A stretch of DNA of 64,000 nt from Candidatus Methanarcanum hacksteinii (lineage in GTDB: Archaea; Thermoplasmatota; Thermoplasmata; Methanomassiliicoccales; Methanomethylophilaceae). Each line of letters begins with the position of its first letter. The first letter of the stretch is position 1. The translations under genes were made by a program, and so were the position numbers. Where the stretch lies: positions 1-64,000 of the forward strand of contig LVVQ01000002.1 of assembly GCA_006954405.1 (NCBI GenBank), written 5' to 3'. Shown here piece by piece: positions 26,308-33,819 of the stretch. The notes under the pieces were generated by a model. That model did not search any database, was not told the DNA's origin, and saw only the letters and a list, made by a program, of their open reading frames with translations.

Positions 26308-27648
26308 TCAATTCTCCCATCTGTGCTGCGGATACAGTAATTCCGTCAGAAGGATGGCATCCGACGATTCCAGTGTCTCATCATGGTCGAAGATGACCAT
26401 CGTATCGGGTTCGAGATCCTTCCCGATACCGGATATGGCGGCTTCCTCATACAGCATCTCAGATGCTGTGGAATGCAGACGTTCACCTATCACTGTCCAT
26501 CTGCCTTCTTCTATGAACGGTCTTCCATAGGGATTGTCCTTCCACTTGAGGAAGAATGGTTCGCAACTCTTGGACCATACCGGCGGACCTATACGTTTGC
26601 ATGTCTTCGACAATACATCACGTTCCAATTCGAATATGAACGTGACCTTGCCATCGATTATCTCATGCACGGCTCTGAGTGTGTTGAACGAGAATGAATC
26701 AAGCTTTTTGATGAGCGCATATTGCGTCTTCCATATCTGACTATGGAGATTGTCATCATTGATCATCGGGTCGTCGAATGTCACCGTTATCAATCTGGTC
26801 CCGTGGGCGTTCACGAGTCTCTCGATATCCTCCCTCTTGAATGGTTTTCTCTTGTTAGGGAAGAAGTATTCGATCTTCGGAGAGTTCAGATACGATCTGC
26901 ATGCGACGATGAATTCCGCAAACGTCTCTATGTGCACAGCGGATGCAACATTCCTCTTTGGATCGACGGGATCGTAAACGACGAGTGGGGCTTTCATGAG
27001 AGGCCCTTTCTTCTCCATCGTTATCGTCGTACCATCCTTCCATTCGGATGCAGCGATGAGCGCATCGAGGAATCCGCCGTAATGTATCGTTATGAGTTCG
27101 CAGAGGTATCCTGAGAAACCTCTCGTATCAGGTTCTGCGCCATACGTACCAACGCCTTTCATGAATTGCTTCATGAGGCGTATCTCGTCACACATCTTCT
27201 CGTCCACCTTTGACAGGATGTATTCCGCATGGAACGGTGACCTATCCACAGGCGTGAGGAGTTTCAAAGTGTCGGATATGTGGTAACATGGTACGAGGTC
27301 TACGTCGAGTCCTTCGAAGTTACCACTAGAATATGGGTGATCTGCATAGGATTTCTTGCCGTTGATGAGTTCCTCTCCCATCTTGATGACCTCTGCCTCC
27401 ATCTCCTTCTTCGGTTTCCCTTCAGGGTAAAGTATGAAAAGGTCAAGATCGGGGCCTGTGAGGAACGTACCCTTCGCAACGGATCCCACATATTTGGTCT
27501 TAGCATCGATCCCGTGGGTTAGGATGTAGTCCTTCACAAGGATCTCAAGGCTGTATGCCTTCTTCTTGATCTCGGCTACTTCGCTCTCCGACGGTTTGAC
27601 TCTCTTAAGTACGTCCGATTCGATGCTCATTGCGGCAGGTGTTGTCAT
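26308..27648 (-). CDS. cca: CCA-adding tRNA nucleotidyltransferase, archaeal class I
   Basis: 446 residues. The polymerase-beta-type site VGSVAKGTFLTGPDLDLFIL and LDVDLVPCYHI carries the catalytic acidic residues. PFHAEYIL, the KGVGTYGAEPDTRGFSGYLCELI helix and the C-terminal tail match archaeal CCA enzymes. It adds or repairs the 3' CCA of tRNA. Starts at M1 or M7 are both possible; a TATA-like element is close upstream. Confidence 0.95.
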   Translation of the reverse strand: MTTPAAMSIESDVLKRVKPSESEVAEIKKKAYSLEILVKDYILTHGIDAKTKYVGSVAKGTFLTGPDLDLFILYPEGKPKKEMEAEVIKMGEELINGKKSYADHPYSSGNFEGLDVDLVPCYHISDTLKLLTPVDRSPFHAEYILSKVDEKMCDEIRLMKQFMKGVGTYGAEPDTRGFSGYLCELITIHYGGFLDALIAASEWKDGTTITMEKKGPLMKAPLVVYDPVDPKRNVASAVHIETFAEFIVACRSYLNSPKIEYFFPNKRKPFKREDIERLVNAHGTRLITVTFDDPMINDDNLHSQIWKTQYALIKKLDSFSFNTLRAVHEIIDGKVTFIFELERDVLSKTCKRIGPPVWSKSCEPFFLKWKDNPYGRPFIEEGRWTVIGERLHSTASEMLYEEAAISGIGKDLEPDTMVIFDHDETLESSDAILLTELLYPQHRWEN

Positions 27649-27750
27649 TTTAGACTATATACTTTATCCGTACCACACTTCGGAATATCATCGAGCATCG
27701 TCACTAGTCGGTATGGTTCATGATAAATAATCGTGAGACAATCACTGCGT

Positions 27751-28416
27751 ATGCGTTTCTGCCCTAGATGTGGTTCGGAGGTCGGCGATAGTGATGCATT
27801 CTGCGAGAAATGCGGTGCACGTCTCGATTCTATGCCGCAGGTACCACCTCAGGGGCCATCGGCGACCAATGGTTCCAAGAGTTTGATGCCATTGTTATTG
27901 ATCGTCCTATCGGTCATAGCATTGACATCCATCCTCGTTCCGTATCTGATGCAGCCTGAAGAGTATACGTATACGATAACCGTCGATGAGATAGGTATCG
28001 ATTGTTCCACTGATTATGTGTACTCCGATGCTAATGGGGATACGACCGTCTTCCTCAAGATATCGTCTGGCGGAGATGAGGTGGAGTCGCAGAAATGGAA
28101 GGTCAAGGTCAACAAAGGGAATCTCGTACTGAGTGAGAATAACACATGTAAGTTCAGGACATCCTCCGAGAATCCGACATTCAGCATATTCTTGATGTAT
28201 AGGACAGGTACAAGTGCGATAGGTGCCGTTGATGATATGGCCGATCTCTATGACGTATCGACCTATGTGAAGGATGTGAGCATCATGCCTGAGATAGCCG
28301 GTGTGAGCGGGATATCTGTAACATATGAATCATTCAAGGATGGGGAACTCTCATTGAAAGGGGATTCCGATCCGAAAGGCATCCTCAAATTGAGCATATC
28401 GCGCGATCGATCGTAG
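27751..28416 (+). CDS. Zinc-ribbon membrane-anchored protein with extracytoplasmic domain
   Basis: About 221 residues. An N-terminal zinc ribbon (CPRCGSEVGDSDAFCEKCGARL) is followed by a short linker, one membrane helix (LMPLLLIVLSVIALTSILVPYL) and a polar beta-rich domain of about 150 residues ending in LKLSISRDRS. An in-frame GTG at 27733 is an alternative start. The architecture matches that of the convergent gene at 28574-29554 up to the membrane helix. Function unknown. Confidence 0.7.
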   Translation: MRFCPRCGSEVGDSDAFCEKCGARLDSMPQVPPQGPSATNGSKSLMPLLLIVLSVIALTSILVPYLMQPEEYTYTITVDEIGIDCSTDYVYSDANGDTTVFLKISSGGDEVESQKWKVKVNKGNLVLSENNTCKFRTSSENPTFSIFLMYRTGTSAIGAVDDMADLYDVSTYVKDVSIMPEIAGVSGISVTYESFKDGELSLKGDSDPKGILKLSISRDRS

Positions 28417-28573
28417 GCTATGGAACAATTCATGCCAAGGTAGCAAGTTGATCGTATCCTCAGTCGAAGTGTTCTGGGCATTATTGGCGAAGACAACGAA
28501 TCCGTCATCCCATCGGCCCTATTATTCTACAAAATGGCCGTTCGTAACGGGAACCTACAAGACAATGATTCGT

Positions 28574-29554
28574 TCACAGGTTCAGATCGACCCATGATGT
28601 GTTGGAATTGGGTTTACTGATGTAGTATGTCTTGGAATATCCTGTGTACAGATGGAAGTAGCAGTTGTGATACAGGTTGTTTATCTCGCCGATATCCGAT
28701 GTGGTAGTATGTGCTCCATACGCTGTCTCGATGGGATAGTATCCTTGATATCTCTTCTGATATTCGTATTTGCCGATCTCGGTGATATCCATCTTCATGA
28801 TGCTCTTCATACTGACCGCAGCGACAGAATGTCCTGGGAGGAGATAGATGCCGGCGTCATAACCTGCCGCATAGAGTAACGCTGCAAGCAATATCGCGCC
28901 ATCCTCGCAGTCACCTTTCCTATCATAAAGTGTCTCAAGCGGATATTTCCAATATTCGTCAACACCTTTGAATTTAGAATCCGTTTCGTAATCGATGGCA
29001 GATTGTACGAACCACGAGATGAACTGTGCATATCCGACCCTATTGCTAACTGTGGTCTTCTCATTGTATTCTTCGCACATCTTCTTCAGATCCTTCGCCA
29101 TGGCCTCGATGTACTTGTCCACCACGATGTAGTCCTTCACACCATTGACGGTGGTCTTGACGTCATCGACGACCTTGACATAATTATCGGAGGATACAGT
29201 GCCGCTCCTATCGATATCACTCTTCATCATGCGAGTGTAATCGTCCTTGTCTATATCCAAGGTGTACTTGAAACTCTGACCTTTGGCACTCCATTCATAA
29301 TCGATGTGATAGGGATCCTTGCTCCCGTTCTTGTCGGTCATGAACGTCATCCCTGAGAATGCGACGCCTATGAGGATGACTACGATAGCTATCGATATCA
29401 GGGGATTGAGATTGGGTTTTGCAGGTAATGCCGTGATCTTCCTCTCGGCACTCTGGATGTTCGCTTTACCTTTTTCAGTGAGTTGACCGCATTCAGGGCA
29501 TGAGTATGCATCATCATCAAGTTCTTTCCCGCAATGATAACAGAAATTCTTCAT
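28574..29554 (-). CDS. Zinc-ribbon, membrane-anchored transglutaminase-like protein
   Basis: 326 residues. An N-terminal zinc ribbon (FCYHCGKELDDDAYSCPECG) and a membrane helix (PLISIAIVVILIGVAFSGMTF) are followed by an outer domain with a transglutaminase-like triad region: LYDRKGDCEDGAILLAALLYAAGYD (catalytic Cys), LLPGHSVAAV (His), and a later acidic residue. Such domains act as cysteine peptidases or amidases on surface polymers (family knowledge); the substrate is unknown. AAGGTGGAT precedes the ATG at 29554. An upstream in-frame start overlaps the neighbouring MBL gene and is less likely. Confidence 0.75.
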   Translation of the reverse strand: MKNFCYHCGKELDDDAYSCPECGQLTEKGKANIQSAERKITALPAKPNLNPLISIAIVVILIGVAFSGMTFMTDKNGSKDPYHIDYEWSAKGQSFKYTLDIDKDDYTRMMKSDIDRSGTVSSDNYVKVVDDVKTTVNGVKDYIVVDKYIEAMAKDLKKMCEEYNEKTTVSNRVGYAQFISWFVQSAIDYETDSKFKGVDEYWKYPLETLYDRKGDCEDGAILLAALLYAAGYDAGIYLLPGHSVAAVSMKSIMKMDITEIGKYEYQKRYQGYYPIETAYGAHTTTSDIGEINNLYHNCYFHLYTGYSKTYYISKPNSNTSWVDLNL

Positions 29555-29565
29555 GAGATCCACCT

Positions 29566-30405
29566 TCACAATTCCCACGCATCGCTCCATTCAGGCCTCG
29601 ATGGGGTGAGTTGCCCTATATTCAGAGTATTGATATCCAACGTCATCAGGTCTTTCCCCGATATGGTCTTTACCCCTGTAGCCCGTTCCGCTTTATCCGC
29701 TTGTTTATCGGGATCGACCTTCAACATGACGATGCCTAAGTGTATGAACACTGCAAGATCGGGTCTCACGTAATCGATTAATCTGATGGCATCGTCCGTG
29801 CACAGATGTCCCCTGATGCGGTTGCCGTCAGGCGTCGTCACAGGAAGGAGGAGTATCTTCGATCCGATATATTGTTCAGCGATTTCGTCGCTGTATGACG
29901 TATCAGTAACATATGAGAGGATACCGTCATCGGTGATGCATTTGAATCCCACTGTTGTCGGATCGCTGTGATCCGATCTCGTGATGTCTATCGACACACC
30001 AGGGAATTCCAATATATCTCCAGGTACCAATGTATGCTTCTCCGATGGTAAGGTGAGATGGTATGGTGATATGCAAGGCCCCAGGCCTTGGAAACCTTCC
30101 ATCACAGAGATGCTTCCGCAGAGCATACCGCGTTTCTGCCACCCGCCGTATGTCATGCCTTCGACAGCCACCTCGGCATCGGAATAATGATCGGGATGGC
30201 AATGTGATACCAATATCGCATCCGTGCTCCTAAGATCATAGCCTATGTTGCACATATTCGTTAGTGCACCTGGCCCCGGATCCATGTGTATCCTGCTCTT
30301 CCCGGTATCAAGCAGGAAACCGCCCGTGCTTCTGGCCTGGAACATCGTCGTATGGCGCCCTCCGCCTGTGCCGAGCATGATAAGTCTTGCCATCTGTTTG
30401 CTCAT
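29566..30405 (-). CDS. Metallo-beta-lactamase-fold hydrolase
   Basis: 279 residues. The core motif HCHPDHYSD follows an N-terminal beta sheet (IMLGTGGGRH, LLDTGKSRIHMDPGPGALTNM). DHSDPTTVGFK and a C-terminal HLG supply further metal ligands. The GPGALTN feature and overall pattern resemble RNase Z/PhnP-like hydrolases. The substrate is not predictable. It lies 11 bp upstream of the transglutaminase-like gene. Confidence 0.8.
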   Translation of the reverse strand: MSKQMARLIMLGTGGGRHTTMFQARSTGGFLLDTGKSRIHMDPGPGALTNMCNIGYDLRSTDAILVSHCHPDHYSDAEVAVEGMTYGGWQKRGMLCGSISVMEGFQGLGPCISPYHLTLPSEKHTLVPGDILEFPGVSIDITRSDHSDPTTVGFKCITDDGILSYVTDTSYSDEIAEQYIGSKILLLPVTTPDGNRIRGHLCTDDAIRLIDYVRPDLAVFIHLGIVMLKVDPDKQADKAERATGVKTISGKDLMTLDINTLNIGQLTPSRPEWSDAWEL

Positions 30406-30677
30406 ATTCTCCCAAATATATCCTTATTGTGGATTGGTATGGTGTATTGGAGGAGTAACAATATCCTTTGGACACTGACGGATTGTACTCTCTTTTTGAT
30501 AAACATCTCCTAGCTATTGATCATAGATTTTTTGATTTAGCAGAAATAACGATTTGTTACCTGACGTCAGCATCATTAGCACAATATGAGTTTCTTGATG
30601 CCATCATTGACACGAAATTTCAACTATCCATCAGTCTTATAATGCACATAATCTTAACTGGATGAGGAACTTCATTT
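30406..30677. other. AT-rich intergenic region, left end of the reverse-transcriptase island
   Basis: No gene is recognised. AT content rises sharply compared with the MBL gene side. It holds the 3' flank of the reverse-transcriptase gene (which reads leftward) and the promoter of the MBL gene (atatattt near 30412). Confidence 0.45.
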
Positions 30678-31892
30678 TCAAACTTCTTTTCTTCTCTTTG
30701 CACCGTTGTGATAATAGTCAACCAGTGTCCTGTATCCATTTTTTACCATCATTTCATAAGGCACTGCGACATAATTTTTCTTATTGTGTCTCCCTGTCGC
30801 TATATATCTTATCCAATCCTGCAGGTGATGATCGATTTCCTTAAGGCTTTTGTCTGTAGATATTGCTGGTAAATACCACAACGCCCATGTAAGTTCTGAG
30901 TTATCATATCCGAAGAACTTGTGGTTGTATGTTCTAATCATTGCTCTTATCGTTCCCTCGACTGGTGCATTTTTCTTAAGCATCCATCTGCGTATTGATC
31001 TGGCAGAACGTCTTATCTTGCCTTTCGTTTTGCGTACGGTTTTCTGGCTGATATCTATGCAATTTTGAGTTATTGTGAATCCAAGGAATTCAATCGGATC
31101 GTTAGGGAAAATGTATTGTTCTTTTTTCGGATTGATTTCCAACCCATGTTCTTTTATCATTCTTAATAATGATGAACGATGGTGTTCTAGCATAATTTTA
31201 TCCTCACACAATATGAGGATATCGTCTGCATATCTCATGTAGATACATTTTTCGTTCGAGAAATAGTTGTCAACATCTTTGAGATAATAGTTAGCTAGAA
31301 ATGCTGATATTGGTACTCCTGCCATCGCGCCTTTCTTTTCATAGATTATCTCACCATTATGATCTGTGCGGCCATCAAGTAGTATCGAGGCAAAAAGGCA
31401 GTTCAAACGTTTGTCATCTATTTCTTTCATTAGAGAATTAGTTAATCTTTCAACATCTATGCTGTTAAAGTAGTCGTGGATATCGGCCTTGTACCCATAA
31501 TACGTGTTCAATCTTTTATCATCGGATAATTTAACTATCGCATTCTTCACACTGCGCCCTCTGCGAAAGGAATAAAGGCAATCGTCGAAGAGGTTGTCAA
31601 ATCTATACAGTTCCATCGCTAATAAGCGAAGAGCCATCATTTCGTATTCGTCAAAATTGTAAACAGCCCTCTTTTTTGCAGTGTTGTGTCTGGATATCAA
31701 TTTCTTTTTAGGTATGGTGAAGGTGTGCCTTCCATCAACTATATTTTGAATTACTTCGCGACATTGTGGATCGTTAAATAACGCTTCATATCTGGGGACG
31801 CGGGCATCGATGATATCTGTCATCTTTTTTCTTGATAGGAAGTCATTCCAGGTTGAATCAAGATTGATTTTATCTAAAATAGATTCAGACAC
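30678..31892 (-). CDS. Stand-alone reverse transcriptase (retron/DRT/unknown-group type)
   Basis: 404 residues from GTG 31892, which has AGGTGAT just upstream; the frame opens 33 bp earlier at a TTG inside the structured leader. RT motifs (this numbering): KKRAVYNF about 73-80, KADIHDYFNSI 135-145, GVPISAFLANYYLKDVD 192-208, YADDILIL 221-228 (catalytic YADD) and EFLGFTI 268-274, followed by a basic thumb-like region and a C-terminal tail with TLVDYYH. It lacks the group II maturase/HNH tail and obvious retron VTG signature. The gene is visibly richer in AT than its neighbours, suggesting transfer. A folded leader precedes it. Subfamily not settled. Confidence 0.9.
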   Translation of the reverse strand: MSESILDKINLDSTWNDFLSRKKMTDIIDARVPRYEALFNDPQCREVIQNIVDGRHTFTIPKKKLISRHNTAKKRAVYNFDEYEMMALRLLAMELYRFDNLFDDCLYSFRRGRSVKNAIVKLSDDKRLNTYYGYKADIHDYFNSIDVERLTNSLMKEIDDKRLNCLFASILLDGRTDHNGEIIYEKKGAMAGVPISAFLANYYLKDVDNYFSNEKCIYMRYADDILILCEDKIMLEHHRSSLLRMIKEHGLEINPKKEQYIFPNDPIEFLGFTITQNCIDISQKTVRKTKGKIRRSARSIRRWMLKKNAPVEGTIRAMIRTYNHKFFGYDNSELTWALWYLPAISTDKSLKEIDHHLQDWIRYIATGRHNKKNYVAVPYEMMVKNGYRTLVDYYHNGAKRRKEV

Positions 31893-31908
31893 ATCATCAC
31901 CTGTGTGG

Positions 31909-32059
31909 TGATGCGAAGATCCCAATTGAACGAATAATTGGGGAGGCGGAGCCGGGCCCCAATTATTCTACAGGACTGAACAATCATCAACAACCTACAC
32001 TGTTTACAAGGGTGATTGCTTCGACCTTTCGTAGGTGTATTACTACAATCTTCGCATCA
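31909..32059 (-). ncRNA. Predicted structured RNA partner of the reverse transcriptase
   Basis: On the minus strand, TGATGCGAAGAT (32059-32048) and ATCTTCGCATCA (31920-31909) form a perfect 12-bp closing stem around 127 nt. Inside, GAATAATTGGGG (31968-31957) and CCCCAATTATTC (31943-31932) form a perfect 12-bp hairpin with a 13-nt GC-rich loop, and a further CCCAATT-like segment at 31921-31927 can compete for it. A TATA box sits 26 bp before the 5' arm. The 3' arm ends 16 nt before the RT start, with the ribosome-binding site between. This is the layout of retron or DRT-type RNA-RT units (inference). Confidence 0.65.
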
Positions 32060-32080
32060 ACAAATCAATTACTTGGATTG

Positions 32081-32089
32081 TTAATATAG
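32081..32089 (-). promoter_or_regulatory. TATA box for the RT-associated RNA
   Basis: CTATATTAA on the minus strand is centred at about 32085, 26 bp upstream of 32059, so transcription should begin at the first bases of the closing stem. This spacing is the archaeal norm. Confidence 0.6.
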
Positions 32090-32203
32090 CTTGCTGGTTA
32101 TCGAACTTTTTTCGACATTGTTTCTTAAGAGTTTCCACTTTTTGAGGTTTAAACAGTAAATGTGTCGTTAGAGATTAAATAACGGTACCCTACTGACAGG
32201 ACC

Positions 32204-33496
32204 ATGATTACGGCGATACGCGATGCATGGATCGTCACACAGGATCCTAACAGGAACATCCTGAAGGGCGATGTGGTGATCGAGAATGACATTATCACAT
32301 CTGTCGGAGGCAGATATGGCGGTTCTGTGGACAGGGACATCGATGCTTCGGGCGACGTTGTCATGCCGGGTATGATCAATACGCATACACACGTGGCCAT
32401 GGCGCCATTGAAAGGCGTATGTGACGACCTCACATTCCCAGATTTCTTGAATAAGGTGTTCAAAATCGATTCTGACAGGACCGATCACGATCTCGATATG
32501 GGAACAAGGCTCGGATGCGCGGAGATGATGCGCGGAGGAACGACTACATTCGTCGATCTCTACTATTCCGAGGATGTGATCGCCAAAGCTACACAGGATG
32601 CAGGGATCAGAGGTGTCCTCTGTTGGTGCTGTCTTGATGAGCAATTCACTACGCAGAAGGGCAACCCGCTTGATAACTGCAAACACTTCTATGAGACACA
32701 CAAGGATAAGAGGAAGATCATCCCTGGTGTCGGACTTCAGGGAGTATATGTCTGCGGAGAGGAGACATGTGTCGGTGCGAAGGAGTTCGCGGATGAGAAG
32801 GACATCCCTCTGAACTTCCATCTCTCGGAGACGAGGGGAGAGGTCAACGACCACAAGAAGAAGACAGGTCTGAGGCCTGTCGAATGGTTGGATAGCATCG
32901 GAGCATTATCTCCCAACATGATCGCAGCTCATTCCGCATGGCTGACCATGAACGAGGTCAGGTTGATGGGCGCGGCAGGTATGTCCGCATCCCTTTGCGC
33001 CGTATCGAATATGAAACTCGCTACAGGAGGCGTCGCTCCGTTGCCGGAGTTCCTCCAATATGGTGTGAACGTAACTGTCGGTACAGACAGCAACAACACG
33101 AACAACTCCTTGGATATGTTCTCGGAGATGAAGATACTTGGACTGCTCCACAAATCATCAAGATGGGATGCGACAGTAGCACCCGCACAGCAGTTGTTGG
33201 ATTATTGCACGATAAACGGCGCGAAAGCCATCGGCATGTCCGATAAGTTAGGTTCCATCGAGAAGGGAAAATACGCTGATATTGTCATATTGGATGGCAA
33301 GGCCCCCAACATGAGGCCACTCCTTCCGGATAACATCGTTGCGAACATCGCATATTCTGCATCGAGTCTCAATGTCAAGACCGTGTTCTGTCAGGGAGAT
33401 ATGGTCGTCGAGGATGGAAGGATACTCACTCTTGATATGCCTGAGGTACTGGATGCCTCAGAGCAGATATGGAAGCAACTCTGTCTTAGGGAATGA
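32204..33496 (+). CDS. dadD: Amidohydrolase, 5'-deoxyadenosine/S-adenosylhomocysteine deaminase type
   Basis: 430 residues. PGMINTHTHVAMAPLKGVCDDL gives the HxH metal motif. FHLSETRGEV, IAAHSAWL and VTVGTDSNNTNNSLDMFSEMK complete the amidohydrolase site. The HTHVAM and GTDSNNTNNSLDM signatures match the MtaD/DadD group, which deaminates 5'-deoxyadenosine, methylthioadenosine or S-adenosylhomocysteine. In methanogens this salvages radical SAM and methyltransfer by-products (family knowledge). Confidence 0.88.
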   Translation: MITAIRDAWIVTQDPNRNILKGDVVIENDIITSVGGRYGGSVDRDIDASGDVVMPGMINTHTHVAMAPLKGVCDDLTFPDFLNKVFKIDSDRTDHDLDMGTRLGCAEMMRGGTTTFVDLYYSEDVIAKATQDAGIRGVLCWCCLDEQFTTQKGNPLDNCKHFYETHKDKRKIIPGVGLQGVYVCGEETCVGAKEFADEKDIPLNFHLSETRGEVNDHKKKTGLRPVEWLDSIGALSPNMIAAHSAWLTMNEVRLMGAAGMSASLCAVSNMKLATGGVAPLPEFLQYGVNVTVGTDSNNTNNSLDMFSEMKILGLLHKSSRWDATVAPAQQLLDYCTINGAKAIGMSDKLGSIEKGKYADIVILDGKAPNMRPLLPDNIVANIAYSASSLNVKTVFCQGDMVVEDGRILTLDMPEVLDASEQIWKQLCLRE

Positions 33497-33594
33497 ATCC
33501 ATTCGGTGGACATGTGAACGTCCACCATCCATCCTTATCACCTGTTTTACGATACGGATAAAGATTATTAATTTAGGATACCTTAAAGATTCTC

Positions 33595-33819
33595 ATGAGC
33601 AACAAGACATTGATCGTCGATGGCATGCATTGCCAAAAATGTCAGAAGAAGGTAGAGGATGCATTGTCCGCTGTGGACGGTGTTGCATCCGTCAGCGTGG
33701 ATCTCGATAAAGGGAAGGCTAAGGTCGAATTGACGAAGGACGTCAACGACGAGGATCTCTGCATGGCAGTACTTGATGCAGGATTCAAGGCCAAAGTGAA
33801 ACACGGCCTGTTCAAATGA
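33595..33819 (+). CDS. copZ: Copper chaperone, heavy-metal-associated domain
   Basis: 74 residues, a single HMA domain with the metal motif GMHCQKC (residues about 10-16) and ferredoxin-like beta-alpha-beta pattern. Its 3' end overlaps the CopA ATPase start by 4 bp (ATGA), so chaperone and pump are co-translated. Confidence 0.88.
   Translation: MSNKTLIVDGMHCQKCQKKVEDALSAVDGVASVSVDLDKGKAKVELTKDVNDEDLCMAVLDAGFKAKVKHGLFK

Noticed and set aside
30678..31925. Group II intron encoding the RT at 30.7-31.9 kb
   Set aside because: No GTGCGAC-type 5' end, no domain V hairpin and no maturase tail; this contrasts with the clear intron at 57.3 kb.
30678..32059. Diversity-generating retroelement
   Set aside because: No template/variable repeat pair or target protein gene was seen near the RT.
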